Positions 50,677 through 63,432 of a stretch of DNA of 64,000 nucleotides are shown here, piece by piece. Position numbers and translations under genes: made by a program. Each line of letters starts with the position of its first letter. Positions within the stretch are counted from its first letter, which is position 1. The notes beneath the pieces are model-generated. The model saw nothing but the letters and a program-made list of their open reading frames with translations. It was not told where the DNA came from and did not search any database. Source of the DNA: Rusavskia elegans (taxonomy: Eukaryota > Ascomycota > Lecanoromycetes > Teloschistales > Teloschistaceae); contig SAUG01000120.1 of the NCBI GenBank assembly GCA_011316305.1, positions 124,001 through 188,000 of the forward strand. The letters run 5' to 3'.

Positions 50677-53600
50677 AATATTACAAGAAATGTGATTGTG
50701 GGTGATTAGAGGAAGGTGGGAGGAAGGAGGAAGGGGGAAGGAAATGAGGGTTTGTTTCTCTAAGGGGATGTATGGTTTGATCTTCTCAGGATGTTTGGAA
50801 TGAACATAAGATATAGTTTGGATGAGAAGTAGCAGCAAATCTCTTGATGTGGAAATGAAAACACAACCAAGAAGTGAAACCCCTTCTTAACTCGATTTTT
50901 TCTTAACACCTCCCTCCCTGCCTTTCCCTTCCTTCTTTACTTACTTTCCTCGCTATCCCTTCAAAAGATAATTATACCCTTTTCTGCGTACCCCCTTTGT
51001 ATTTCTTACTGTGTATTTTCCCTTTTATGATAATGGTTCGTTTTCAGGAAGGGTGGTGGGACCGGTAGAAAGGGCGTAAAAATACATAAAGACTTACTAC
51101 TGTAAATGCTTGATTGATTGATAGGATATATTATAAGTATCAGAGCATGAAGGTCACGTACATATAGGATAGAGGGATGTGGGATTATTGATAACGCTGA
51201 GGAGATGGAAGGGTTGCAGCAGCGGCAGCAGCAGCAAAAGAGAGCCACCAAAAAGTAATTCTACTTCTAAATGCTCCTTTCTTCGCCTGATACCTTATTT
51301 TCCTCATCTTCTACTTCTCAGCTGCCTCTCTTTCCGTGTCTCGTCACCCTTACTTAACATCCACTCCGGCTATGCTATGGTTACCCACTGTTCGTGTACG
51401 AATCTAACTTCTATACCGCCCCAACAGAAACACCATGGCCCTATACCGGCTAAGGATAGCAGTACTCGTTGAAAGACTTTGTGGCTTGACTGTTGGGTCT
51501 CTCAGTAGGCTGCCGAAGGGTGCTCTCCGATAATCGGAGGGAGCCTCTGTTCCTGCGGGAGAAAAAAGGGACTGTTATAAGAAGCTGGCTCGATCCAGTA
51601 CTGCCTGAAATGTGCGAGGGAAGAAGCTGAAGGAGCACCAGGTGTGCCAAAGAACGACAGGAAGCAACAGCAAGGTGTGCTGTACGTCCATGAAGATTTT
51701 TGTGGATTTTTTCTATGGGTATATCTGCTGAAAAAGTCGTTGTAGCATTGTTTAAGAGATGTTCAGGACAATCCAGATGCGAAAGCCCCAGATATACAAC
51801 GCTATGACGGTGTCTTCGGAGCTTTTTTCATCGGCCATCGCAACTACAGTATTATACAGCCGCCCTCGGTACAATGGCGTGTTACGCCCGAGACTCCGTA
51901 ATTTGGAGAGTCACCACCGCAGAATCGCTCCGAATTCAGGCTGCAGCATATGGGAAATGGTTTTTGTTATCCGCGTATGCAAATGTATCTTTTCCTGCGC
52001 GTACAACGAAGCTATTATGGGCCTACGGTCATACGGGCTCTTAAACAGGCAGATAATAACATGGGTTCCGTGCCGTCTGCAGGTCCAATCACATTCATCC
52101 TCAACCTGTTTATATTGAGATTAATCCGCTCAGGGAGATCGTTCACTATGTACTACTGCGTATTCTGTTTCTCTTGAACACCACAATAACTCCTTTTTAA
52201 TACTCTGCTACCTGTAAGAATCTTACGAGCCTTCGCAACACTAAGAGTCTATCTATGATGCATGTAATCACGAAACGTCCCAACGAGCTACTTGTCAAAA
52301 ATTCCTCCTCAACCACCAACCGAGTCGGAAGATCATCCAATTCTGCCGCCTTTCACACCAGTTGAAACATTGCTTTCCGGATCCCTGAGTAAAGCCTATA
52401 AATCCATCTACGGCGGAGATCCTAGTCTTTAAGCTACCGAAGAATAAAGCTAGGTTTTGGCTTAGAGCCGACTCTCGAATAAACTAGGCCATATATATTA
52501 GCTATTTCAAAACACTATATATTATATTGTTTATTACCAGGACTAGGCTGACAGATCCCACGTATAGGAATTTATTTATACGCTGTACAGCGATAGCGAC
52601 CTCTAAGAACGAGGTTATTACCACAATATATTCGCCGGACCACGTCTTTATGATTTGCCGCAAGGCTGGTAGCTTCGGAGAGTTCTTTATATCTGTCGAG
52701 CTTCCGAAACTACCGTTCCCAAGGATTATTGACAGACTAATTCGTATCGAAAAGCTATCGTACGAGCAGCCTTCTGATGTCGCAACAAAAATGATATCAG
52801 ATGAGGACCCAAGGTTAAGATTTCCGTCCCCAAAGTCATCCCACGAAGATCTTGAATGTCGTCTAAGCTTATTTCTTATGGATGAAGGCCCCTGAGTCCG
52901 CAACATATTTGCCCTCGTTCAACCAGAAAAGGGATTGAGAGGGGGCATTGTTGATGAAGGTGCTTGGCCACCTTTTATAAACTCTGTATAGTGAAAGGCA
53001 GGATAGAAATCTGAAGACTTTTTTCGGGCGTTGGACATAAATTATTTACCTAGTATCCGGCAGGCGTTGTTATCAGAAGTAGGTACCGTCTGTCAACCTA
53101 ATATACCAACAGACAAGGAAGGGATCTAGAGGCTTTTTTGTGGTATTGATAACGATAAAATAACCTGGTGGTATACGGTAGGCATTTTTGTCAAAATTGT
53201 ATACCGTCGGGGAACTCAGTGTGATAAAAACCAAGGAAGGATCTTCAACTTGCATGGTTGGTTTGAACAGAACCCGATTGCCGTGGACGGACGGACTGAG
53301 GGTCTCCAAAGAAGACCAGCTGGTATGATCTAAAAATACCCTATCAGTTAACGACAAGTTATTTATGCACCGTAATAAATTCTCCGTGGCCAGCTCTAGA
53401 GGCAGCAACCGCAGGGGGATCGTCTTGGATTTCGATAGGTCTGGTGCCCAGCTCTTTAATCCTTTGAACTGGACGTCTGCTATAAAAGGAACGGGGTATA
53501 GCTTATTATCCGTGGCCGGAAAAGCGTATAGGGTACTGTATGTCCAGCGGAAGTGTTTGTCCGGATAACGCAGTTTTGCGGCCGAAGCACCGTCTAGGAG

Positions 53601-54934
53601 CTAGCCCACTCGGCCTGTACAGTCTAACCCTAGACTTAGGTATAGAGCGATTAGCATCGGCTATGATGTGTCTTCGAACGTCGCTATAAATGGCACCCAG
53701 AACACTGTATACAGCTGGCGAGTGATATCCGTAGGAAGCACAATTGATTTGGGCTTTTGCTCTGCTGCCACGAGTCCCTGCGAGAGCATGGGACCCAGGA
53801 TGCAAGTTGTTGAATATGGGGCTGGTCAAAGCTACGTACTTTACGGCTCTTGCATAGTAGTCCGATGCTACCACGCTGCTATGGAAACCTCGAGAGGTGA
53901 ATTCTAAATGTCTCCATGGTATAAATACGCCAAGGTCACTTAGAAAATGCGAAGTCTCCGGGCCTTCGGCGGTTTTCTTGACGCTATAGCGTAAACAGAA
54001 TGCCGATTCGCTATAAGTTATGTTCTAACATTATGCTACATCAGCTGAGCTTCCTCATTTCTTTTGGCTGGCTTGCCTTCCTGTGGGAGTCTCTTGGCGG
54101 ATACAGCCTTCCAAAAGACTACTGATCCTTACCACCCTCCAATAGCTTGTACTGAGCTAGGCCTATATATCTGTCCATATTCGAGTCGAGTCTACCCGCG
54201 AGGTCGTCTCGTGGTAACAACTTTTTTTTCAGTCATGCAAGCACTCTGATACGTGAGCTTTCATGTTTTGGGACTCAGCCACATAAAGAGCCAGAAGCTT
54301 TTTTGCCGGTATCCAAATCTTTGAGGTCTGACTCTTGGAGTTTCCAAATCGTACCTCAAGCAACTCTTCCCAGTTGATTGATCTGGTACAATCGCATCCA
54401 TACTCGCAATCCTTGAATTGTCTTATGGAATGAAGTCCATAATTAGGTCGTTCTTCGTGGAGTCCTTGCCTCTTTAGCGATATTAAAGTCTCACGCAAAT
54501 TCTAGAGCTTCTAAATTTAATCGTGTTGGCGAATAATTTTTATCATATTCATATCTTGATCTAGGGGGCAAGGGACTGCTATCGTAGGAAGAAAAGGGAC
54601 TACTGCAACCCTCTGCCCTATCCCGTATTGGATGCCTCGTAGGTAATAGTCTTCGGCTTTTCAATTATAAATATCTATTTCGCCGCTTTGATCTTAGGGG
54701 TATCCGTATCTCTTTCTGGAAAGTCGATATCTTATCATTTCCCTCAGGCGCTGCTTTTCTCTTGGGCAGGTAGAGAATGGCATTCGCAAGATCTATCGTG
54801 CACATGGAGGCTCTCCGCATTGTCTGAGTGCTTTGGTTCTGTGAGTATCCTCGCTGCTTATCGCTGGCTGGGAGCCATCGCTGTGGAGGTCAGGAATTGG
54901 GGTGATTAAGTAAATTGGATGCCAACCCGCCACG
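50677..54934. other. 4.3-kb gene-poor flank of the PKS
   Basis: Open stretches such as 52527-52895 (+), 53073-53408 (-) and 53506-53874 (-) have no starting methionine in good context, no recognised domain and no convincing splice partners. AT-rich patches occur near 51000-51150 and 52400-52530. Confidence 0.45.
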
Positions 54935-55318
54935 CTATCGCTTTGCTCTTTTCGAAGAGGCATGGCTCGCAGTTGCCAATGTACAGAATCCCTGAATGAA
55001 GATTCTCCCTTCGGTCCGCTCCAGCGGGACGACAAGGAGTGGGCCCTGCAACACTGGATATCTCGGCGAAAATATTATTGTTGTTGAGCCATGGTCGTTT
55101 TGTCGGCGGCGAAAGCCTATGGAGTCGATAATTCTTGCGATCGCGGCATGCAACTGCCCCGTGGTCATGTCATCGTTGGCGTGTGGCTCACGCCACGCAT
55201 CTATCGCGACAGCGACGTCAGTAGAAACGCGAGCCTGGATCATTTCCGGGTCGTTGTTCTCTCGGCGGAGGATGGCAACACTCTGTCGGGCGAGTCCCGA
55301 AAGCTTCTCCCCCAACAA
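54935..55318 (-). CDS. Possible fragment of an unrecognised protein
   Basis: About 127 codons open, no ATG at the upstream end (bounded by a TAA just upstream). Composition looks coding (helical, mixed charge; LSGLARQSVAILRRENNDPE, then GPLLVVPLERTEG). No family recognised. Could be an exon or a relic. Confidence 0.2.
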   Translation of the reverse strand: MLGEKLSGLARQSVAILRRENNDPEMIQARVSTDVAVAIDAWREPHANDDMTTGQLHAAIARIIDSIGFRRRQNDHGSTTIIFSPRYPVLQGPLLVVPLERTEGRIFIQGFCTLATASHASSKRAKR

Positions 55319-56971
55319 AGGATAGAGGCGGCTTTGCTTTTAGGTCGCCAGAGTTACTTGCTCCGCCGAAATTTGCCACATCTTTGAATCAATCGAGTGT
55401 TGTTTCGTGGCGACACCTTCAACGATGCCCGAGGGTTCAGACTCGCCGACACGCCGTACGTTCGCGAAAGAAGTCCCTGTTTAACTTCTGCATCGCCATA
55501 GAATGAGGTGGTGCAGCATATGCCTTATTGCGTTGGGATCTCCTTTGCTTCAGTCAAGGACGTCCTTAAGTTCGTTCTCTTCCACCTTTGCCTCTACCTC
55601 AACGACCATGTACTGGGAAGGCTGAGTCTCAGGGACTCAAAAGCTCTAGCTGACTTTAAAGAGATCGATGATATAGCTTGCGGAAGCGATCAGATTCTAG
55701 AACTGCGGATAACGAGAGATACTATTCCAGGGGTTCGACAGCGACGGTTTATCCGTTATCCATTGATGCATGTGGAGCGTTGACAGAAAATGACGCGGCC
55801 CTATTCAGAAACCTGACTGGTTGAAGTCGCCACGCATCACGCCGACAGAGCTTATGAGATTCTGGATATTATTGGAAAGATAGATCCGCCAGCCATCTCT
55901 AGGGGGAAAGTGGGTTCTGCCAGAAGCCTTTGTGTAAAGGGTCGGTTGCAATGAGGTATGTAGAATCAGGCCTTTAGAAGTACAGAGCGACACCAAGGTA
56001 TCAAATAGGTATGATAGGCGAGTTTGACACGTAATTAGAGTATTGCTCTATAACCAATGACAAGGGCAGCTTGTTTTTATACCATTTGGTAGCTGGAATA
56101 GAGTATCAGGGATCTAGGTTCTTGCTGGATAGCGTTTGGGAGAATGAGCATTAGGAAGTTATTGGCTATACTGACGTCCAACCTATTACGCTTTGCTTAA
56201 CAGCTTCGATCATCGTAGTCTCCGTGGTTGACGAGGTAAGAGGATAATCTTGCTATCCGCCGGTATGGAATTGTTGAGAGTTGCCATAGAGGTACGCTTG
56301 CGTAACGCCAATGGTCATAGCAACCGTAGTAGATGTTACTGAATAATCCTCGCTTGAACGTGTTCAACTAGCAGGAACCTCGTTTTCCAAACGAGCTTTA
56401 CTTCTCCTTCTCTTTCCTCTCTACGAGACTTTTCTCAGCCTCTCTCCGCTTAATTTTCTTATCCTAAACATTATTTCTTCCGGAAAGCCTCTTAGCAAGC
56501 AATTTGCAGATTATGGTAAAACTGACCGTGAAAGATCGAGGGACTGCACTAAGAGAACTGTAAGATATATAGCACTTCTGATAGTAGGGAGTATACAACC
56601 GTTGAATGGCTTCTCTATAGGCATCTGGTGATTGATCTCAGAACCTTGAAATCCCCCTGTCAGTCCACAAATGGGGGCCCCAATAGGATCAAATGATGTG
56701 CTCCATGAATGCTCAAAGGTGACCTTGTGAAATGCTATCACGTAGTAAGAATCCCCATTCGGAACAGTGTGTGACAACAATCCCGATATTCCCAGCGACA
56801 CCTCGATTTATCTTTTGACAGTCAAGCCACGCACCAGTGCCAGTACAGAAATCTAGCCCGTGGACGAAGTGATGAAACGATTTTACTCCAACAGAGTGAG
56901 TTTCTCAGTCTCAAGCGTTGACAGTTCTGTCTGGACTTTGTCGAGAAATTCTGCTTGCTTGGCTGCTTCGT
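55319..56971. other. Gene-poor stretch
   Basis: Only short open frames (for example 56511-56801, minus). Nothing supportable. Confidence 0.4.
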
Positions 56972-57568
56972 TCACGGCTGCATCGGCGACTTCGAAAATC
57001 GCCGTGATGAACCAATCAGGTCCACCGATTCCTGTCCTTCAATCTCTTGTCTATCTCTACCCAAGGAATAAATCAACTCCTTATCAATATGCATTCTGGT
57101 CTCAGAGAAGGCGCCCGTGAACTCGAGTGGTTGGGGTCCGGACACCTCTGGCCCACTCGAGGCCGCACGAGAGACGGTTAGCGGCGACCAGGACGGGGCC
57201 ACAGGGGACAAGCACACTTCCTTCTCTTCCTTTATGGCGCGAGGGGGCGTCGCCCAGTACAGCTCATCGTCGTCGTAGTCGTCAAAGGCGCGAGGAAAGA
57301 ACCCACCAAGGGGTGTTACCGAATCCTGTAGAGCGGGGGGTGGCGCCACTTTGGGAGGGGACTGACCAACGGACGACGGGGGTGTAGTTTCGCGGGACGA
57401 GACCTCGATGAGAGACGTTGGCTGCGCAATCCTGGGGGTGGGGTGGCCAACCGTGGGTGTTTGGGTCTGCGAAGGCACATTCATCCCATCATCCGAGGCG
57501 TCGCGGACAGTGCTGGGAGGCGGGACGATGGAGGCTATATTAACGTTGTCTTTACTGACTCGAATCAT
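56972..57568 (-). CDS. Hypothetical disordered protein with possible C-terminal coiled coil
   Basis: 198 codons from an ATG at 57568. Pro/Ser/Thr-rich with acidic patches (FDDYDDDELYW), no known domain. In another frame just downstream (about 57030-56885) lies GGPDWFITAIFEVADAAVNE, then a heptad-like Leu/Glu helix ending TLLE before a stop. This looks like the true C-terminus, joined through an unresolved intron or separated by a frameshift. Function unknown. Confidence 0.3.
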   Translation of the reverse strand: MIRVSKDNVNIASIVPPPSTVRDASDDGMNVPSQTQTPTVGHPTPRIAQPTSLIEVSSRETTPPSSVGQSPPKVAPPPALQDSVTPLGGFFPRAFDDYDDDELYWATPPRAIKEEKEVCLSPVAPSWSPLTVSRAASSGPEVSGPQPLEFTGAFSETRMHIDKELIYSLGRDRQEIEGQESVDLIGSSRRFSKSPMQP

Positions 57569-58065
57569 AGACTGCAGCTTGCACTAAGTCCAGAACGTAA
57601 CCTTCCACTGCAAACGACTCGTAGGTATGTCTTTTCGGTCTATTGGAATCTTCATCCTTCGATCCTTCGTTAGTCTGTGTCTCAGCATGTGTATATCTCA
57701 GATCTTAGGACTCAGGTATACTTTGAGGCACTGGCGGCTTGTGTTTTGTCTGTAGCTATCGACGCCTTCGACTGCTGATGTTCGGGGTTTCGTCTCGCTC
57801 GCCAGTTCAATACATTCTTTGGTGGAACATAGTCTGCATCTTCAACATGTCCCGAAGAACGTCTTCTACACTGATTCAGATCTGAGCTGCAACGGCCCCA
57901 TAGAGCTGTCTCGCCTCCTTGCTTCCAAGTGTTCCGTGATCTGCGGTCAAAGGCGCCTGGGTGTTAACTGGAAAATTTGCACCGGTCGTCTTCTCTTTAG
58001 CTTTCGACTCGACTACAGGTCCTTGACACTCACGCTGCTGCCCTAATGGTGAGTCTTTCAACGAC
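57569..58065. other. Intergenic, no gene seen
   Basis: Short unconnected open frames only. Confidence 0.4.
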
Positions 58066-58386
58066 TCACTTCTCAAAGATGAACAAATAGACCAAAATAT
58101 TCATCGGGAAGAATAACACCGCCACGACCACGACCACGACGACCACGAGAAGTTGTTGCATTGGTCTGTGTCCAGTCTCTGCTGCCATTGTGATCATGGA
58201 GTGGCCATACGGGCTGCTGGGGCCGCCGCCCCCTCCAGAGCCAGGCCTCTGGTTCATGCTTCTGATCAAATTGATTCCTTTAATACACTGTTGTTGGGCC
58301 GAAACCCCATTAGCGAAACGCCCCAGACGAGGGCCGACAACATCTGTGCGGGTAAGGCGACGATTTGAAAGATCAAAACTGGCCAA
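58066..58386 (-). CDS. Possible small membrane protein with Gly and Val runs
   Basis: 106 codons from an ATG at 58386. It contains a Gly run, then a Val-rich hydrophobic helix near the C-terminus encoded by a (CGACCA)n-like repeat, ending FIFEK. One membrane span is plausible, but the low-complexity DNA may have created the frame by chance. No family. Confidence 0.2.
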   Translation of the reverse strand: MASFDLSNRRLTRTDVVGPRLGRFANGVSAQQQCIKGINLIRSMNQRPGSGGGGGPSSPYGHSMITMAAETGHRPMQQLLVVVVVVVVAVLFFPMNILVYLFIFEK

Positions 58387-58797
58387 CGATCAGTCTCTGC
58401 CGCAATTATGATCAGGGTATGATATACGCGTGCTCATTGCTGCTCACCCCGACAAAAGATTTGACAAAGCGAAAGGGAAAAGAAAAACGTATCTGCGGAA
58501 TGCATGAATCTCATGCTCATTATACTTGCGCTTCTCTCCATGACTCCCCATACTCCAAGGAACGCTTGTCTCTGGCAGCCTTGAACATCTCAACAAGACC
58601 AGTATGAAAGATCTCCATCTTTTTATCCATTCCTATCACTTGCTGAAATAAAGGGCCCGGTTGCGAGAGTCATAGGCTCTGTGGAAGAGATTAGTATCTC
58701 CAGCGTCTTTGCAAAATCCAAGTGTGTAACGTTGGTAGATGACAAGGTAGCGTGTACTTCCTTTCGATCGTCTTCAGTTCAGCTGTGATCCACCGGG

Positions 58798-59172
58798 CTA
58801 TGCGGATCTCGTTTCCAAGAGTCTTAAGAGGTTGTACCATTCATCTCCAGAGTGAAATATATCGTACGTCAGATTTGAGTCAGAAGGAGATAGGTACAAG
58901 TGCAAGGTTTGATACCCCCTAACAAACGGTTTCTCTTCATCAAGATTGGCATCCCTACATTCGCTGTGTACCGTTTTAAAAAAACACGGCATGGCTGAGA
59001 TTGGTTTCTCAGGGTGATCTGAAAATTTCTTGCCGCCCACGATGCATTCCGAATCATCAGGTTTAATACAGGGGGCACACCGCGCCTCTATTGTCTTGTT
59101 ACCTCCTGTTCTGATCACTATTAGACGGGGTAGCCAACAGCACTTCGTGGATGCCCAGTCGATCCGCGTTCT
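58798..59172 (-). CDS. Possible exon of an unrecognised Cys-containing protein
   Basis: Open from a possible acceptor (TTAG at 59173) to a stop at 58798, 125 codons. Reads as a coherent, coding-like sequence with cysteines (WASTKCCWLPRL, ARCAPCIKPDDSEC, PCFFKTVHSEC). Upstream exons were not found. No domain recognised. Confidence 0.25.
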   Translation of the reverse strand, partial: RTRIDWASTKCCWLPRLIVIRTGGNKTIEARCAPCIKPDDSECIVGGKKFSDHPEKPISAMPCFFKTVHSECRDANLDEEKPFVRGYQTLHLYLSPSDSNLTYDIFHSGDEWYNLLRLLETRSA

Positions 59173-60589
59173 CTAACATAGCTTCCTTCCTCTGTTTTGT
59201 GAATAGTGTAGTGGACATGCTCCACAAATGCGTCGTCATCATCCTGCCGTTCCGTGTACTAGATATGGCAGCGTATCCCTCTGGGGTTTAGGACTGAGTG
59301 CAGCCCCGAGAACCTGGACGTAGGGGCGAGCGCAGCTGGAAGGTGATTCGGGATGGTGCAAGGTCTACCGTTGAGATTGGTGAAAAGAGTACAAAATGTA
59401 GTATTGACGGAGTTGAAAAAAACGGAATTCAATCAGAAGAGACGTACCATCGATATGAGCGAAAAAGGTGATATTCGGTGGCAACAGGACGGTTGTACTC
59501 TATATCATCCTCCCAAACATGACAGAGTTTCGCGAGGTGCTCTAACTCATCCGCCGCGTGCAGACATTGATCTTTGTGCTGTGGCAAGGGATGTAAGCTC
59601 TCCAACGTTGGTTCCAGCTTATTGATACGTCCCTGTAGGAGACGTTATAACTTGTCAGTATCGTTCTTGTAATTGTCTTTGGTGGCCACCGGTCAAGAAC
59701 TATCCTTGGATAGGTCTGGACACATCCATACATCGAGGAGAGGGTGACTCTCGTCGGTCTTAAGAGTTCTGCTGGAGACTGTAAGTCCATGTCAAACGCT
59801 AGTAAGGCGATACCTCAACTAAGGGTGCAATCGAATGCCCTGGTAGATCAAGGGATATGGCAAGTGCTTACCTCTGGATACGTGGTGATCTTTGCAGTGG
59901 AATGAGATGACGCAGCCGCCTGATACTTGACTCGAAAAGGCCAGCACGTGCCTATTACTAAAAAAAGAAACAAGTCATAATTTATCTTCGCTCCAACCAA
60001 GCACAAAGCGCACAAGTGGTGTGGTTAGGCAGGGGTTTTGGTCTCTTTCGTGTCCCACGTATTCTGGTCCTTTGACGTCAATGTAGAAGAAACGCTCGAC
60101 ATAAAATTTATACCGGCTGATCTTTCAATGCTCGCTTGTCCTGGTCTCCCTTGTAGCAAAACCAATCACTCATATCGACGTTTAAGCAGGCGTCTTTTGC
60201 TTGGAGAAGGAGGTTCATCCCATAGCCCTTGGTGAATGGCCACAGAACTGCCTCGTCTGAACTTCGTGGAAAAGACTCGAGCTGGAGCGTCAGTATGGTA
60301 GATAGAATCAAGTAGCCTCGACAAGGAAGCACTCGGTTGTCAGTTCTCGTGAGCTGACCGTCAGGTTATCGACAAATTTTCAATGCCCTACTATCGTACT
60401 GTACCATGTGGTTGATGATCCTGCTCATGCGCATTCGCATCCAAATCTTCTCACTCTTACCCAACGTATTGGGATCTCGCAGGTACAGAGTGTGAATAAC
60501 AGAATTACGCTTTTGGTTGTACGACGAACCGGTAGATTTACCTGTACGCCTTCGCCGTGATGGCGAGAGCGTTTTCGCTTGGGGGATTC
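59173..60589. other. Intergenic, no gene seen
   Basis: Short open frames only. Confidence 0.4.
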
Positions 60590-61675
60590 CTAACCGGAGG
60601 GTTGGCGTCTTTTGGTTTTGGTTCCCTGCGGTTTAGGTTGTTTAAGGACCTCCAACGACGACAGGAAATTGTTCCATCTTTCAGCTAGGATAGATAACCA
60701 GCCGGGATCGCGGCTGCGGGTAATCCGAAGGGATTTAAAGCTACGTATCTTTTTTAATACCTTTACGCTATCGAGGTATTTGTTCTCTCCTATATAGTCT
60801 CGCTGGAAATAGAACGCGCTCGGGTTAAAATCGATTACCAGCTTCTCTAAGCCGGTATACTCCTGCAAGAAGACTATCGATTAAGCAGGGTATTTACCGG
60901 TCTACACGACGTAGATAGATTTAATTAATAGACGGTATTCCTTAGCGAGTTCTCTAATCCAGGTAAGGTAATTATAGTTCGGGAAAAAGAAGGTAATACC
61001 GCCGATAATAATAAAGGCCGCTATACTGCGTACTAAGGGGCTAACGGCTAGTATAGCTATAGTTTCGGCGAAAGACTATATAATATCGATACCCTACCCG
61101 CCGTCTATAAGCCCGATATAGCGACCGTCGCGCCGGGTAATAAAGACGTCGAGGATACGTCCGCGCAGGGTTAGTAGCCGGGTGGCTCCTATAAATTTGC
61201 ATATCTCGTTTTGGATTTCGCCAGGGAAATTCGAGAGATCGAGAGGGCCTTTTGGAGGTTCGCCAGGGAGGTCCGAGAGTTCGAGGGGGTCGTCTTGAGT
61301 TTCGCCGCGTATATCGCACCCTCCTTGTCGTCCTCGTTATTACGATTGGTGTCGTTGTTATATTCATCCTGGTAATCCTTGGTAGAGAAACAGGGTCTTA
61401 TAGAGATTGCCGAGTCTCCTTACCTGATGGATCGAGGACCAGATTGATCGAATACTCAGGTCTTCCCATGCTTTCTTATAGTCCGACTTGAACAACTTCT
61501 TCAGGTCTTCGAAGTTCACGCTCCTCTTTCGCTTCTGGGTACTCATTATCGGTGGTCTTGTTGTGGGCGCTGTGAGCGGGGAGTCGGAGGAGACGGGTTG
61601 ATCGTCGAGGTGGCAGGTTTTGGATGATTTTCGGGATGGAGGTAGATAGCGGTAGTAAGGAGGCCGAGTGGCCAA
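60590..61675 (-). pseudogene. F-box-like protein pseudogene with RIP-type stops
   Basis: A continuous frame from about 61305 to 60590 reads SDLPGE..., NFPGEIQNEICKFIGATRLL (F-box-like start), TWIRELAKEYRLLIKSIYVV, EYTGLEKLVIDFNPSAF and SFKSLRITRSRDPGW, the layout of fungal F-box proteins of about 250-350 aa. It is interrupted by TAG at 61094-61096, 61076-61078 and 60902-60904 and by a TAA near 60882. The last two may lie in an intron (GTAAAT...TTGCAG); the first two do not. CAG-to-TAG changes fit RIP. An upstream segment (61546-61383, MSTQKRKRSVNFEDLKKLF...) is in another frame. A short internal duplication of the LPGE region is also visible. No longer expected to make a full protein. Confidence 0.6.
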
Positions 61676-61948
61676 GTGGTCTTTTCGACATGAGTCGGAT
61701 AGGAAAGTAAGATAATAGTACTGTGGTATATAAAGGGAAGGTTTGACAGAGTTTGATTTTGTGTGCAGTATTAGTACGAGACATAGCCAACCGCGGCGTC
61801 TTCATTCGTATCTGCACGCGTGCTCTTCATAGGACCCTACTCCACAACTCCTGTCTCGAACCCGCTGAAGTGAACAGCGATACTACGCGTCATGGTAAAT
61901 GTATTACCTTTCTGCTCAAGCTTGGCCATCTCCGACACCAATGCAAAG

Positions 61949-62317
61949 TTAAAGCTGTCCGTTGACTGCAAAGTGATTCATGCTGTAGTAGATCTGACTC
62001 CAGAAGATGTAATATTTGCGGCACACAAGTAGGAATAGATTAATCTCGTAATGGCTATGGACACCGATGATATATGTGTTTACTGTCCTGTCCGTGTTGA
62101 GGTAGAAAAGTCTTTGATGGAAGTCGAATATCTGCCGTTTTGGTTGATTATGGTGGAGACCAAGATGTTCATGGACTCCATCGAAGCCTCTATATAATGT
62201 CCCGTTCATATCGATATAGATGCACTCGTTGATCATTGTCCGAAATCGACCATTTTGTGTAGATGATGGAGAAAAATAGATATACAGAGATAAAATCAGT
62301 AGGAGCTGGAAGATCAT
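61949..62317 (-). CDS. Possible small secreted protein
   Basis: 122 codons from an ATG at 62317. The first 20 residues are hydrophobic like a signal peptide (IFQLLLILSLYIYFSPSS), and the rest is rich in aromatic residues and His. No family, and the region is AT-rich, so a chance frame is possible. Confidence 0.2.
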   Translation of the reverse strand: MIFQLLLILSLYIYFSPSSTQNGRFRTMINECIYIDMNGTLYRGFDGVHEHLGLHHNQPKRQIFDFHQRLFYLNTDRTVNTYIIGVHSHYEINLFLLVCRKYYIFWSQIYYSMNHFAVNGQL

Positions 62318-63432
62318 GAATAGAAGTTCATGAGGTGGAGTACAGATTGCGTATCTACGATTGGATGGATAGGTTTTATCGTTCGCTTCCTGCTTCTGTT
62401 AGGCGAACGAGGTGGGCGTAGTCGGAGACGGAGCTTGCTGGTGATATACGAACCCCATTCCCTCTCAACTCAACTCCTCAAGAGAGGCGTACGAAGCTCC
62501 TTGAGCCGATACCGCATCGATTGCACTCGGTAATGCCAACAGTGACATCGGCCAAGCTCATCCCACAATTACATCACTTTTGGATTCCTCGACAATTTTG
62601 TCGCAGATTTACCAAAGTTCACCGAATCTTTCTGAAAATCTCAACGGAAGATCAAATGTAATTGATTTACCTTTCCCAACAGACCACGAGAAGGCTAAAA
62701 AGCTCGTCAGCCATTGTCCAGATTTGTTGGAGGGTTGAGGTCATAGTGTCACGTCCGAAGCAGCGAGGGCGACCAACCCAAGCCCAGGTCCGACAATGTT
62801 TCGAACAGTGCTGTATTGACGGAACGCTTAGCCATCAACAGATCATGTTCATTCTTACCTACCCGGCCCCGGAGTAACTCCTCGACAAAGTTCGGCCTGT
62901 ATCATGGTCTTGGAGGCAGTATTACTATACCGGAGACTCAATAGTATCATCAAAGTGTCAGCATCTTGAACTGGTAGATTGGGACCGTTCTTTAAATCTA
63001 TGCGCTCCAGCTCTCGTCCCTGGGGGTCCCAAAGCAACAATGTCGAGAGATTGTTTGTTTAAGTTGCTCTTGCAGATGGTATGACTGCTGCCTGGATAGG
63101 CTGATCATCGACCGGTCCATGATGTTGGTAGTGACTTTTGTATCTCGCAGCCTCAAAATCATTACCAACTCAATTATCTTTCCAAGCAGTTATTGTGGTA
63201 TCATAGTCATTGATAGTATGGCCGTATTATTGCTACCGAAATAAAAAATTGTCGGATAGCAATAAAAGCTCTCCAGATCTTGACGAGGAGCTTTGTAATA
63301 TTAAAGCGGAGCGTGGACGACTGGTCCATGACTGGGATGATACAGGGAGATGTTAATAATAAGCTCTCGGTAAAAAGAATAGTAATATACGTACCCTCAA
63401 GTACCTGACGGGGAAGGCTTCAACAGCAACGC
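62318..63432. other. Intergenic, no gene seen
   Basis: Short open frames only. Confidence 0.4.
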
